Shown here: piece after piece, positions 35,803 through 44,702 of the stretch | Numbering within the stretch: the stretch's first letter is position 1 | Layout of the letters: each line of letters opens with the position of its first letter | Assembly (NCBI GenBank): GCA_024234635.1 | Contig: JACKNX010000002.1 | Span: 310,001-374,000, forward strand | Direction: 5' to 3' | Length of the DNA: 64,000 bases | Source of the DNA: Pseudomonadales bacterium | GTDB lineage: Bacteria; Pseudomonadota; Gammaproteobacteria; Pseudomonadales; Azotimanducaceae | The notes under the pieces: model-generated | Databases searched by the model: none | What the model saw: only the letters and a program-made list of their open reading frames with translations | Told to the model about the DNA's origin: nothing | Translations under genes and position numbers: made by a program

Positions 35803-36468
35803 TCACCCCAAGTTCGCTGACGCGAACCTGCCGTTACCATGAAACGCAAGACTGTGAATTGTTTCGTTTGAGTCGACATTGAGTTCTCGGAGATTGCATG
35901 GCAATTTGCATCGCACTGTAGTGACCACCGTGTCGAAATTCCTCGACCAGTGGCTATTGTTGAGCAAGCAGTTGGCCGTTGTCGCAACCTGCACTTTGGA
36001 GTTCGCGGAGATCTCTACAATTTTCCTTGAGGACTGAACAAAGCTCATCCTGCCGCTACCGAGCAAGGCTATCAGGGTAGATGATGTGACATCTCCGGAG
36101 GTCTGCACAAGCGATAGGCTTCTTGATGAGGTTCTCGCCGTGATCTGGTAGGGGAGCGGGTCCACCGCCGAAGTGTGGATCGATAGACCTGGGTCGAACA
36201 GGTGTGGCAGCGGAATCCTTTGGGTTCTCGAACCCAGGTGCAAGCGCGCGCTATCGCCGTCGAAGCTCCAGGGACGGCCCTGTTCCACGATTTCAAGTTG
36301 GGGTTCGTTGTCGCGATAGAGGATCTGGTTCGCGACCTTGCCATCCGCTGTTTTGAAGGTGAGCTCCAGGGCGTGGGAGCCGTACCACTGCACGTTGACG
36401 ATCGAGACAATGGCGTCCGGGACTATGCCACGCAGGGAGGCTCGAATTTGGAGTTGCTCAAGTTTCAT
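35803..36468 (-). pseudogene. N-terminal stump of a large SNF2/DUF3883-type helicase
   Basis: From ATG 36468 the frame reads MKLEQLQIRASLRGIVPDA, then VQWYGSHALELTFK, NQILYRDNEPQLEIV, RPWSFDGDSARL and HLFDPGLSIHTSAVDPLPYQITA. This is the recognisable start of ~900-1100-residue SNF2-like helicases whose Walker A normally follows within about 30 residues. Here the match breaks right after QITA (~36140) and unrelated sequence continues to a stop at 35803. Such helicases occur in BREX/DISARM-type islands, so the ancestral locus probably encoded one upstream of brxA. The sequence from 35803 to 36140 is not recognisable and may hold the present BREX promoter. Confidence 0.6.
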
Positions 36469-36655
36469 CGTTGCCGCCGAACCCGGCGGAAGTGGATATC
36501 TCCTTCCCCGTACACGCTCGTCTCCCAGTTCCCTTGATCGCTCCCGAGTTGTCTGGGCGAGATTGGCCAGCATTCCGCCCCCCCTGTAGGGTTCAAATAT
36601 GTACAGTAATGTCCGTTGACGTACAAATCAGGACTTACCAGGGCACGGCTTCAGA

Positions 36656-37047
36656 GTAACCGCCCAAACGGGAGCCGTACTTCTCACCGCGATTTTCCGG
36701 CGAAATGTAGCGATCCTCTGATTCACGAGGATACGCCCATGGCCAATGATCTGGTTCCGGTCACCGCCAGCAAACGCAGCACCCGTGACAGGCACGATCT
36801 GGTCAAGGCCTACCGGCAGCGGTCGTGTACACGGGAGGCGTTCTGTCGCTGTCATGGTGTTGCGGTGAGCACGCTGGACTGATGGCGTCGCAAGCTCAAC
36901 AGCGCATCGACATCGCGGCCAACCCCGGTGACGGGGACTCCCGCCGAACTCCACTTCATCGATCTGACGGCAGCGCCCGCGGGGCGTCCCGTCTGGGACA
37001 TCGAACTCGATCTCGGCGGTGGCATGGTTCTGCGCCTGCGGCGATAA
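36656..37047 (+). mobile_element. IS66-family remnant (left end plus tnpA pseudogene)
   Basis: The end GTAACCGCCCAAACGG at 36656 resembles the GTAAGCG... ends of IS66 elements. Coding sequence starts at ATG 36739: an IS66 tnpA with the HTH segment (SCTREAFCRCHGVAVSTLD), where a TGA at 36880-36882 takes the place of the usual aromatic residue before WRRKLN. The C-terminus (ELHFIDLTAA...ELDLGGGMVLRLRR) and stop at 37045-37047 remain. tnpB and tnpC are missing, so this copy is inactive. Confidence 0.75.
36739..37047 (+). pseudogene. tnpA: IS66 TnpA with in-frame TGA
   Basis: 103 codons including the internal stop. See the enclosing IS66 remnant for the lesions. TnpA is an accessory protein of IS66 transposition with a helix-turn-helix fold; this copy lost function through the nonsense codon and loss of its partners. 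Confidence 0.75.
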
Positions 37048-37282
37048 GTGGGCCCCACTCTTTGGACCACTCGGCAGCTAGAGTAAGGTGTATCCGGATT
37101 GCGTTGATTGCTGCCGTCTGCTTGTTTCTGGTAGAGATCGCTCTAGACAGAATACGCCGACCCCTACGGGCAATCACTGGCCCGCAGCGGGCGCGGCGTC
37201 AAGGAGGAGGCCGCGCAGCGGAATCTCCTTGATGCCGTGTCCGCGCGTGGCATCCTGCTTGCCAGAAGGGGTTGGCTTGAAC
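37048..37282. other. Unassigned scar between IS remnants
   Basis: No intact gene is visible. One plus-strand frame around 37160-37300 (GQSLARSGRGVKEEAAQRN, LLDAVSARGILLARRG) looks like former coding sequence but matches nothing I know. It sits between the IS66 remnant and an IS3 fragment. Confidence 0.4.
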
Positions 37283-37690
37283 TCACGCCGCCTGCCGCCA
37301 CTGCGCGGAAGATTCACCTGGTGTCAGATCGCCCAGGCTCGAATGCGGCCGCTCGCGATTGTAGTAGTCGATCCGCCCCCGATACCGGTTATCGCCTCCC
37401 GAACTGTATCGAACGCATTCAGATACACACATTCATGTTTCAGCGAGCGCCACAGACGCTCGACGAAAACGTTGTCGACCCAGCAGCCCTTGCCGTCCAT
37501 CGAGATCTCGATTGCCTCAGCCTAAAGTCGGTCCGTCCAGCCCTTGCTGGTGTACTGACTGCCCTGGTCGGTGTTGAAAATCTCTGGCCTACCGTACGTG
37601 TCGAGCGCGTCCTCCAGGGTCTCCAGACAGAACTGCACGTCCTGGGTCGTCGACAGGCGCCACGACAGCACGCGCCGTGTATGCCACTAC
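37283..37690 (-). pseudogene. IS3-family transposase OrfB fragment with amber codon and frameshift
   Basis: The minus strand reads VLSWRLSTTQDVQFCLETL, FNTDQGSQYTSKGW (second catalytic Asp), a TAG near 37525, then ISMDGKGCWVDNVFVERLW and RSLKHECVYLNAF. After a frameshift it continues DYYNRERPHSSLGDLTPG to a stop at 37283. This is the C-terminal half of an OrfB related to, but distinct from, the complete IS3 element at 39.3-40.6 kb. Confidence 0.8.
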
Positions 37691-37739
37691 GCCTACCCTA
37701 CTCGTCGGTCTCGGTCGAGGAGACGTGAGTTTTGCTGAA

Positions 37740-37796
37740 TGCATATATGTCAGGAGCGGGACCCAGAACTCGTGCATTTATGTTCAGGGGAACGGG
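37740..37796. repeat. Pair of imperfect direct repeats
   Basis: TGCATATATGTCAGGAGCGG (from 37740) and TGCATTTATGTTCAGGGG-AACGGG (from 37773) are near-copies in the same orientation, starts 33 bases apart. The spacing and lack of coding context suggest binding sites of a recombinase or the end of a lost element. Confidence 0.45.
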
Positions 37797-37851
37797 CGTA
37801 CAGCTACAGAAGAGATTTTGGGAGATGCGCACCTGGTTGTTGGAAAGGACT

Positions 37852-38139
37852 CTATAAAAGACGAACGGAGCTCTTGAGGTAATCAAGCACCGCTTCGGTC
37901 ACCGCCTCCCAGCCCTCGAGGCCTGATTGCCTGCCGCGATGTACTACGCCAATCACCCATATATTGAGGACTTCCCACACTGAACCCTTACCGCCAAGCC
38001 AGTTCTGGGCTCTGGCCTTGTCCTGTGCGGCAGCCTCGGCGAGCGGCCAAAGGTCAGAGTGTATACCGATCGTTAGCTGTCGGTCTTCATCAAAGAAGTG
38101 CCGCGCTTCCGTCCCTTCGCCTGGGCGGGTCGAATTCAT
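37852..38139 (-). CDS. Hypothetical 95-residue protein
   Basis: An intact frame from ATG 38139 to a stop at 37852. It has a charged N-terminal third, a hydrophobic stretch VWEVLNIWVIGVVH in the middle and a helical end. No family recognised. The ribosome site (GTGGGA) is weak. It lies 148 bases downstream of the broken hipA in the same direction. It could be a real small gene or a chance frame in a degraded region. Confidence 0.4.
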   Translation of the reverse strand: MNSTRPGEGTEARHFFDEDRQLTIGIHSDLWPLAEAAAQDKARAQNWLGGKGSVWEVLNIWVIGVVHRGRQSGLEGWEAVTEAVLDYLKSSVRLL

Positions 38140-38287
38140 AGTCCCACTGTGCTGTTAGCAGCGCCGGATCGCAAACCCAGCCTTGAGGCGGTCATAGTCA
38201 TTTGGCAGGCCGTAGCCGTGATCGCGCTGCGCTCATACTTTCAAACGATCCAGTTCGTAGCGTTTACGCGCCACCGAGAATCTTCAT

Positions 38288-39138
38288 CTACTTGAATCGA
38301 GACAGGACTTTCTCGCAGCGCTCCGCAACCAGCTTCGCGAGTTTTTCTGCTGTCTCATCCGGCTGCTCGATCTTCGCACTCTTCTCAAGAACGAGCGCTG
38401 CCATGTCCGAGACGCTTCGCTTCGTTGCCGCAGCGGCAAGCCCTGCCTCCTTGGCAAAAACCTCAATCTCCTTCGGATAAATGAGATCGGGGTTCGCCTC
38501 GCCGCCGATCTCCATGGCGAGCCTGTTCTCGATCTCCGGGTAGTAGACAGTGCAGACGAGATCGTAGAGGGGTGCAAGCCGGGCCTTGCCGTCGCGCCCG
38601 TAGAGCAGCGAGTAGTTCTTCGTATGGGCGTCAGTATTGCCGATCAGCAGATTGAAGAAAATCGCATTCAGCAGCTCTCTCAGATCAACAACAGGGCTGC
38701 TTGAAGCAAAGCGCAGCAAGGCAAAACAGTCTTTAAGGCCTGGACCGCCTTCAGCCTGATACTTAATCTCAGAGGGAATCGCCAGTGCCTGGCAGAAATC
38801 TTTCTGGTGCAGTCGGTGGATCGTGCCGCCTTCGTCGACTTTGCGGTCATAGCGCTTGCTCAGCAGATACTCGATTTCACCAACCTTGTGCACGGTGGTG
38901 GGCGCGGCCTAGAGCCCTGCTGTCTGCGCGAGCGCCATACAATACATCTCGTTCGATACGATCCCCGCCCATGTTGCAATCCCGGGTTTGAGGATGTGGG
39001 TGCTCGGCGCGTAATTCAGCGGCAAATAAATCTTTCCGTCCGTATCGAGCCTGACCGCGATCTTGTCCTGCGCACCGGCGAGCGAGAGGCGAACGCCCTT
39101 CTCACCGGCAAGAAGCGGACGCTTGGGCAGCATCTCGG
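38288..39138 (-). pseudogene. HipA-family kinase, 5'-truncated by IS66 and interrupted by an amber codon
   Basis: The surviving frame starts at the IS66 end and reads RLSLAGAQDKIAVRLDTDG, LPLNYAPSTHILKP (HipA central region), then AQTAGL, TAG (38911-38909), and continues in the same frame as AAPTTVHKVGEIEYLLSKRYDR. IHRLHQKDFCQALAIP follows, then the kinase motifs IGNTDAHTKN (catalytic Asp/Asn) and LAPLYDLV. Thus the kinase core is present but the N-terminal subdomain is lost and a nonsense codon sits in the middle. HipA phosphorylates glutamyl-tRNA synthetase in persistence modules. No hipB is left. Restart at GTG 38893 would give only the C-terminal domain. Confidence 0.85.
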
Positions 39139-39181
39139 TATGTGTCCGGCAAACCCATCTTGCAGCACGTCGGCGTAGCTG

Positions 39182-39344
39182 TTAATCGGCTTGGGTAGTC
39201 GGTTTCCAGTTGTGCGGCAGCAGCTCGGCAATACGACGCGCCGGCTGCGTCGGCAGCCGATCCAGTATGTCTTTCAGATACGCATAGGGATCCAGCCCGT
39301 TCAGCTTCGCCGACTGGATAAGACTCATCACGGCAGCAGCACGC
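39182..39344 (-). pseudogene. tnpC: IS66 TnpC, C-terminal piece separated by IS3
   Basis: Reads VMSLIQSAKLNGLDPYAYL then KDILDRLPTQPARRIAELLP and HNWKPTTQAD-stop, the conserved IS66 TnpC tail. It continues the frame lost at 40611 on the other side of the IS3 insertion. Confidence 0.85.
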
Positions 39345-39395
39345 TGTCAGAAGTGGACACCGAAAATTGGACAGCGCGATAAGTGCCTTCTCGGG

Positions 39396-40220
39396 TTACG
39401 CCGCCAACCTGGCAGCGGTTCCGTAGTACACGCTGTCCGGCGTTTTCCGGTCAAGCGATTGATGCCGTCGTCGTTCGTTGTAGAACGCAAAATACCGACC
39501 CAGTGATGCGCGCGCCTCTGGCAGGCTGCCATACGCTTTCAGGTAAACCTCCTCGTACTTCACGCTCCGCCACAGCCTTTCGACGAACACGTTATCGACC
39601 CAACGCCCCTTGCCGTCCATGCTGATGCCGATATCGTGCTCTTTGAGAACACCAACGAACTCCTCGCTGGTGAACTGACTACCCTGGTCTGTGTTGAAGA
39701 TCTCCGGTTTGCCATACGTCTCGATGGCGTCTTGCAGCGCTGCCACACAGAACCCCGTATCGAACGTGTTCGACAGGCGCCAGGACAGCACCTTGCGCGA
39801 GTACCAGTCCATGATGGCAATCAGGTAGACAAATCCACGGGCCATTGGAACGTAGGTTATGTCCGTTGCCCAGACCTGGTTTGGCCGCTCAACGACGAGG
39901 TTTTTCAGCAAGTAGGGGTAGACCTTGTGCGCCTGGTTCGCCAGGCTCAGGTTTCGTTTGGGATACAACGCTGCGAGATCCATCGTCCGCATCAGACGCC
40001 GGACTTTCTTCCGGTTGACGGCACAGCCCTGGTCTTCCAACCAGTCGCGAATGCGCCGGCTGCCGTAGAACGGATGCTCCAGGTGACAACGGTCGATCAA
40101 GGTCATCAGCTCCAGTTCCTCGTCCGAGATCGGCTTGGGCGTGTGGTAGAACGTTGAACGTGGCAGGTCGAGCAGCGCGCACTGCCGGATCACTGGCAGC
40201 GGGTGATTGCGGTCTACCAT
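39396..40220 (-). CDS. IS3-family transposase OrfB (DDE integrase core)
   Basis: A 274-residue OrfB with the retroviral-type integrase core: HTH_21-like start (HPLPVIRQCALLDLPRSTFY), then ATDITYVP (first Asp), FNTDQGSQFTSEEF (second Asp) and VERLWRSVKYEEV (Glu). ATG 40220 overlaps the end of orfA by 7 bases; in this family a -1 frameshift usually makes the OrfAB fusion, and the run AAAGAAATGG at the junction is a plausible slip site. Confidence 0.9.
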   Translation of the reverse strand: MVDRNHPLPVIRQCALLDLPRSTFYHTPKPISDEELELMTLIDRCHLEHPFYGSRRIRDWLEDQGCAVNRKKVRRLMRTMDLAALYPKRNLSLANQAHKVYPYLLKNLVVERPNQVWATDITYVPMARGFVYLIAIMDWYSRKVLSWRLSNTFDTGFCVAALQDAIETYGKPEIFNTDQGSQFTSEEFVGVLKEHDIGISMDGKGRWVDNVFVERLWRSVKYEEVYLKAYGSLPEARASLGRYFAFYNERRRHQSLDRKTPDSVYYGTAARLAA

Positions 40221-40522
40221 TTCTTTCCTCTGGGCCCGTGTATCCGTTCGAGCCCTTTTTCTAAAAAATCGTTCTCCATCGTCAGCTGCCCGATCTTGGC
40301 GTGGAGCTGCTCGATAGTCTCTGCCGAATCCTCTGCCTTCTGAGCGCCTTTGCCGAAGACGTCCGGCGCGTTGCTCAGCAGTTGTTTCTTCCAGTCGGTA
40401 ATCTGGTTGGCATGTACATCGAACTTCTTGACCAGTTCCGCCATGGTCAGATCGCCTTGAATCGCGGCGAGCGCTACTATGGCTTTGAAATCCGGTGAAT
40501 GGGTTCGTCTCTTTCGTTTCAC
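40214..40522 (-). CDS. IS3-family OrfA (helix-turn-helix)
   Basis: A 102-residue protein beginning KRKRRTHSPDFKAIVALAA after GTG 40522, which has GGAGG 7 bases upstream; the upstream ATG at 40552 lacks one. HTH (TMAELVKKFDVHANQITDWKKQLL) and C-terminal leucine zipper (QLHAKIGQLTMENDFLEKGL) are typical. Confidence 0.88.
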   Translation of the reverse strand: MKRKRRTHSPDFKAIVALAAIQGDLTMAELVKKFDVHANQITDWKKQLLSNAPDVFGKGAQKAEDSAETIEQLHAKIGQLTMENDFLEKGLERIHGPRGKKW

Positions 40523-40610
40523 TGCTTTCCTCCAGAGCCTGTGGCTCATCATGAAGAAAGCACTTATCTCAGTCCATTTACTGTCCAGTCAGCGGGGGCC
40601 ACCTCTGTCC

Positions 40611-42011
40611 GCCGCGCAGCGATCCGGCAAAGAGCCAGTTGGTGCGACCCAGCGCAATCGGCCGGATGCGGTTCTCGATGCTGTTATTGTCTGCCGGGAT
40701 GTCGCCATTCCCGGCAAAGCGCGTCAGCGCTTCCCATCGCTTCAGGCTGTAGTCGATCGCCCTGGCGATGGGCGTGCCGTCGGTCGCCTTCTGGCGATAC
40801 AGGATCAGCCAGTCGTGGAACCGATCCAGCAGCGGTTGGGTCTCGTTGGCGCGCAGCCTCGCGCGCTCGTCGGCCGTCAGGTGTCGTGCCCGACGCTCGA
40901 TATCGTACAGGGCGGCGAACTGCACCAGCGCCTGTTCCGCCACCGGGCTTCGGCTGCTGACCCATAGTTCGTGGAACTTGCGCCGTGCGTGGGCCAGGCA
41001 ACCGGCTTCCGTGACGCCGGCATCGAACAGCGCCTTGTAGCCCTTGAAGTCGTCACACACCAACGTGCCGGACCAGTCGGCCAGGAAGCGTCGTGCGTTG
41101 GCGCCGGCGCGGTTGTCCGCAAAGTCATACACCACCGCCTGCAGGGCATCGTAGGGGGTGGTGCCATACGCCCACACGTAGGCCCGATGGGTCTTGCCCT
41201 TACCCGGCGCCAGCATGGCCACCGGGGTCTCGTCCGCATGCAACACCGGACGTGCCATCAGGCACGCACGCAGGGCATCCACCAGGGGCTGCAACTGCAC
41301 CCCACACTCACCCACCCACTGCGCCAAGGTCGAACGGGGAATGGGCACCCCCGCGCGCCCGAAGATCGCTTCCTGCCGGTTCAGCGGCTGATGGTCCGCG
41401 TACTTGGCGACCAGGACCTGGGCCAGCAGGCCCGTGGTTGGAATCCCCTTGTCGATGACATGCGGGGGAACCGGCGCCTGGATCAGGGTCTGGCAGTCGG
41501 CGCACACCCACTTGCCGCGGACGTGGCGTTCGACGGTGAAGGATCCCGGGGTGTAGTCGAGCTTCTCGCTCACGTCCTCGCCGATACGGGTCAAGGAACA
41601 GCCGCAGGAGCAGACCGTCTGCGCGGGCTCATGGTTGATCTCCCGACGGGGCAGGTTCGCCGGGAGCGGCGCGCGACGCGGGGTGGCTTTCTCCTCCGTG
41701 GGCTTCTGTGGCGTCTTCAGCGCCGCCAGCTCACAGGCAATGGCTGCCAGGTCAGCGTCCATCGTCTCCTCGAACAGCTGCCGCTGGACCGCATTGAAGG
41801 CTTCACTGCGGGCAGCGAACTGCACCCGCTTCAGCAGTGCCATCTCGTGGCTGAGCTGGTCGATGCGGCACTGCTTGTAGGTGTTGTCCTGGCGGAGGGA
41901 GTCGTTCTCGTGCTGGATGTAGGCGATCTGGCCCAGCAGCGCTGACGCCAACTGCCGCAGCGACTGCTCATCCATCCGGTCGAGTTGTGCCCTGTCCTCC
42001 ATCGCGAGCAT
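40611..42011 (-). pseudogene. tnpC: IS66 transposase TnpC, N-terminal ~465 residues (interrupted by IS3)
   Basis: Starts with the leucine-rich coiled coil (MDEQSLRQLASALLGQIAYI). It continues with the zinc-binding region (CSCGCSLTRIGEDVSEKLDY, CADCQTLIQAPVPPH) and the DDE core with LHADETPVAMLAPGKGK, LVCDDFKGYKALF and NNSIENRIRPIALGR (catalytic Glu). Translation then runs into the IS3 end and stops at 40578. The tail lies at 39182-39344. As split, it cannot produce a normal transposase. Confidence 0.88.
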
Positions 42012-42073
42012 TCTACGCTAACAGGAATACGAACGGGATAGCGGCGAGGGTTGCGAGAGGAAAACTCTCCGCG

Positions 42074-42409
42074 TCAGGCCACCTGGATCGACGCCTCCGC
42101 CCCGAGGCGGTGCCAGGGCAAGCCCACCACCAGTGCCTGCAACTGCTCCAGGGTCAGCGACCGGGTAGCGCCGCTGGCGGGGCTTGCCCAGACGAAGCCG
42201 CCCTGGTGCAGCCGGCGGGCACAGAGCCACAGACCATAGCCATCGTGGACCAGCACCTTGATGCGGTTCGCCCGCCGGTTGGCAAACACGTAGGCGTGAT
42301 GGGTCTTTGCCTCGCCGAACACGCTCACGACCCGGGCAAGCGCCGACTCCGTGCCTGCCCGCATGTCGAGCGGTTCCACCGCCAGCCAGATCGCATCGAT
42401 GCGGATCAT
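42074..42409 (-). CDS. tnpB: IS66 accessory protein TnpB
   Basis: A 111-residue IS66 Orf2-family protein with MRAGTESALARVVSVFG, HHAYVFANRRANRIKVLVHD and GYGLWLCARRLHQGGFVWA. Overlaps tnpA by 4 bases. Intact. Confidence 0.9.
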   Translation of the reverse strand: MIRIDAIWLAVEPLDMRAGTESALARVVSVFGEAKTHHAYVFANRRANRIKVLVHDGYGLWLCARRLHQGGFVWASPASGATRSLTLEQLQALVVGLPWHRLGAEASIQVA

Positions 42410-42750
42410 CGCAGCAGATCACCCAGCCATTGGCTGCACTCCCGCGCGGCGGTAGCCGGCCACTGGATCTCCAGAGTACTCTCTGCACGTCGGACGACGA
42501 TACGAATCACGGGATCCGCCAGGCTCGGCGTAAGCGTCACGGGTACAAACGCATCGCGAGGCGTACTGACGACGGGAATGGGCTGTCTACCTTCTGCAAG
42601 CCGACGCCAGCGGTGAACGAGGTTGGCGTTCAGGCCGTGCTCAAGGGCAATGCGGGCAATCGATGCGCCAGGCTCGGCACACGCGGCGATGATCCGCGCC
42701 TTAAGTTCCGCGCTGTGCCGACGTCGGGAAACGATATGCCTGCCTGTCAT
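42406..42750 (-). CDS. tnpA: IS66 accessory protein TnpA
   Basis: A 114-residue protein beginning MTGRHIVSRRRHSAELKARI with an HTH (IARIALEHGLNANLVHRWRRL). ATG 42750 is chosen over ATG 42759 because TAGGTGG lies 7-8 bases upstream. Intact. Confidence 0.88.
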   Translation of the reverse strand: MTGRHIVSRRRHSAELKARIIAACAEPGASIARIALEHGLNANLVHRWRRLAEGRQPIPVVSTPRDAFVPVTLTPSLADPVIRIVVRRAESTLEIQWPATAARECSQWLGDLLR

Positions 42751-42830
42751 GGTGTCCACCTACGAGTTAAGTGGACACCATGCTCAGGGGCTTAACAGGA
42801 AAGCGGTAGATGACTTCCCCGGACGCTTAC

Positions 42831-43206
42831 GTTGAAAGACCCAGTCGTCTTGGGTGATGAGTCCATAGAGCAGCTCATCGATGAGAACGCGTGGCTCCGC
42901 TGCCAGGAGTTCTTGAACGCTCCAGCCCGAACCCGACGTGTGAGCTACCTCGGCTCAGGGCTCATACACTGCTCCGAATGCAAGGAAAAGATGTACGTTA
43001 TGCAGAAGTCCAAGAGCTTCGTGTGTCAGCGGTGTCGGTGCAAGTTTCCACTGTCAGCCGCGACCGAGATCATTCGGCAAGCGCTTTCTAGTATATGCGA
43101 TGCTCCAACAGACTTGAGCACCAAAGAAGCGCAAGACCTACTTTTCGCGAGCGCTCTTAAAATTCGCGTTAACGAATCATCGGTCGAAATGCTCATCTAT
43201 AGATAG
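42831..43206 (+). pseudogene. C-terminal fragment of a large serine recombinase (zinc beta-ribbon)
   Basis: The frame is open into the IS66 end, so the front is missing. The sequence YLGSGLIHCSECKEKMYVM then FVCQRCRCKFP forms a C-x2-C...C-x2-C zinc ribbon, as in the recombinase zinc-ribbon domain of large serine integrases, and is followed by a helical tail. Large serine recombinases integrate phages and islands. This may be the relic of the integrase that brought in part of this island. The catalytic domain is absent from the window. Confidence 0.65.
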
Positions 43207-43225
43207 TCAGAGCATGGTGAGGAAG

Positions 43226-44698
43226 TTATTTGGATTTTTGACATTTCGCGAGAATCTGCTCACACAAGTAGTTCATGAATCTTTCACTCTCGAAATACGA
43301 GTTGTGTATGAGACCACTGGTGTTTTCAACACTGGTGCCTTCCAGAAGTTCAATCGGCTTCAGCACCGAAATATCGGGTGAGCTAGTACGAACCAGCCAG
43401 GCTCGAACATGTTCCGAAAGATCAGTCTTGGAACGCAATACGGCATCTGAGATCGAGTTCTTAACTTCATCTGGGAGCTCCTGGCAAGGAAATCTCTCCT
43501 TTCGGTTGAGTGAGTAAGGACTAGCACTCACCACCATACGCCCACCATAGAGATCATCGCCATACGCAGCGCGAACCGCCATTTTGTCGAGCGCAGCATT
43601 CAACCGTTTAACAACCTGAACAGCCCCGCTCTCCCACTTAACAAACAACATATAGCACAACCCTAGGAACACCAAGGCGCAGAAAGAAACCAACACTGCT
43701 CCCACCAAGACTGTCAGCGCCGATTCGAAGTTTATCTCCTGCATGAAATCTTGTGCAAAGAGAACACCGCCGGTGAAGAGAAGTACCACATTTGCTCCAA
43801 GTAGAATCGCAAAAAAACGGAGAATGGATACAAGTTGCCTTGCTATCCCATCTTGCGACACCAGCGAAATCTGGACTTTTCCTGCCGACAAGAGTAACGC
43901 AACTGCCTCATCATCCGGGTGTGTTAAGCCTACCCACTTCTTCTGAAGGTAACTCTTGTAACGATTAAGCGATAACAGGAATATCAGTCCACGCATAGTC
44001 CCTAGTAACGCGAGAATTCCTAGTGGAGCTATCGCAATGGTTGTCATTTCGCCGACTGTTAGCTCAGTTCCAGTATAGAAGAAGAGGAAATAGGCCGACA
44101 TTGCGATCGTGTAGAGCACAGACAGCGGAATGAGCAATGCGAATGCAAACCGGAATACTAGACCGAGAACAAGTAGCGCTGGAAAAAGTACAACTCCTAC
44201 TATGGATTCAATCAGAGACGCCGGGTTCGGTTCTGTTTTCATGCTTCTAACGACGTCACTATACGTAATCCGACCATCAAGTTCCTGCGCCGGATCACGA
44301 CATAAAAACGGGGTTCCCACTGTAACCCAACAAAGTAGCCCATCGAGTTGGTTTCTGCGAAACAGCACGTTCTCATGTGAGCGTCGTTCCAATCCCATCC
44401 AAGCAACATTTCCTCCATGACTATGTGCTACCACCACATACTTCCGGCGCTCCTTCTCTAGTGCAGCAATTCGCTCCTCCAGCTTCTTTGCTGCCTGAAC
44501 CCTCTCAGACTCCAAGTTGTTACCAGACCAGCGCAGAGTCTCAAATGTAAATTCATCTTCTGCGTACTTCTTTAAATTGGTTTCTAGTATCCCGGTTCGC
44601 TGCCACCATGCATCACCAACCTCATCCTCCTTGGAAGCCCACGTGCCGTGAATGGTGATAACTAGTATCTTCCGCTTATCTCTCAAATTGCTTCCCAT
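43226..44698 (-). CDS. Membrane-embedded alpha/beta-hydrolase (lipase-like) protein
   Basis: A 490-residue protein. The N-terminal domain has the oxyanion motif HGTWA at 18-22 and the nucleophile elbow VVAHSHGGN with serine at 93, as in lipase-like hydrolases. Four or five hydrophobic segments lie between about 165 and 365 (for example LFPALLVLGLVFRFAFALLI), followed by a cytoplasmic C-terminal domain. It starts 4 bases after the upstream EEP-family gene, so the two form an operon. The region is clearly more AT-rich than its neighbours, suggesting separate acquisition. No defence family is recognised; a membrane-bound lipase effector is a reasonable guess. Confidence 0.7.
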   Translation of the reverse strand: MGSNLRDKRKILVITIHGTWASKEDEVGDAWWQRTGILETNLKKYAEDEFTFETLRWSGNNLESERVQAAKKLEERIAALEKERRKYVVVAHSHGGNVAWMGLERRSHENVLFRRNQLDGLLCWVTVGTPFLCRDPAQELDGRITYSDVVRSMKTEPNPASLIESIVGVVLFPALLVLGLVFRFAFALLIPLSVLYTIAMSAYFLFFYTGTELTVGEMTTIAIAPLGILALLGTMRGLIFLLSLNRYKSYLQKKWVGLTHPDDEAVALLLSAGKVQISLVSQDGIARQLVSILRFFAILLGANVVLLFTGGVLFAQDFMQEINFESALTVLVGAVLVSFCALVFLGLCYMLFVKWESGAVQVVKRLNAALDKMAVRAAYGDDLYGGRMVVSASPYSLNRKERFPCQELPDEVKNSISDAVLRSKTDLSEHVRAWLVRTSSPDISVLKPIELLEGTSVENTSGLIHNSYFESERFMNYLCEQILAKCQKSK

Positions 44699-44702
44699 TT
44701 CT

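Larger units (their letters stand above)
39345..40610 (-). mobile_element. Complete IS3-family element inserted in IS66 tnpC
   Basis: The inverted repeats are TGTCAGAAGTGGACACC at 39345-39361 and GGGGGCCACCTCTGTCC at 40594-40610, complementary at 12 of 17 positions. It has overlapping orfA and orfB with intact frames. Length 1266 bases. An obvious target duplication is not visible. Confidence 0.85.
39139..42830 (-). mobile_element. IS66-family element carrying a nested IS3-family insertion
   Basis: Ends are GTATGTGTCCGGCAAACCCATC at 39139 and, on the other strand, GTAAGCGTCCGGGGAAGTCATC ending at 42830 (15 of 22 positions agree). Inside are tnpA, tnpB and tnpC in IS66 order, with tnpC split by a 1266-base IS3 element. 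The flanking 8-mers GCATCTCG and GTTGAAAG differ, so the usual 8-base target duplication is absent: DNA next to one end was deleted or recombined after insertion. The left end interrupts hipA; the right end interrupts a serine recombinase gene. Confidence 0.85.

Noticed and set aside
5739..39138. Amber codons as evidence of stop-codon recoding in this organism
   Set aside because: Other lesions (TAA, TGA, frameshifts) occur in the same debris, and TAG ends intact genes here, so decay explains the data better.
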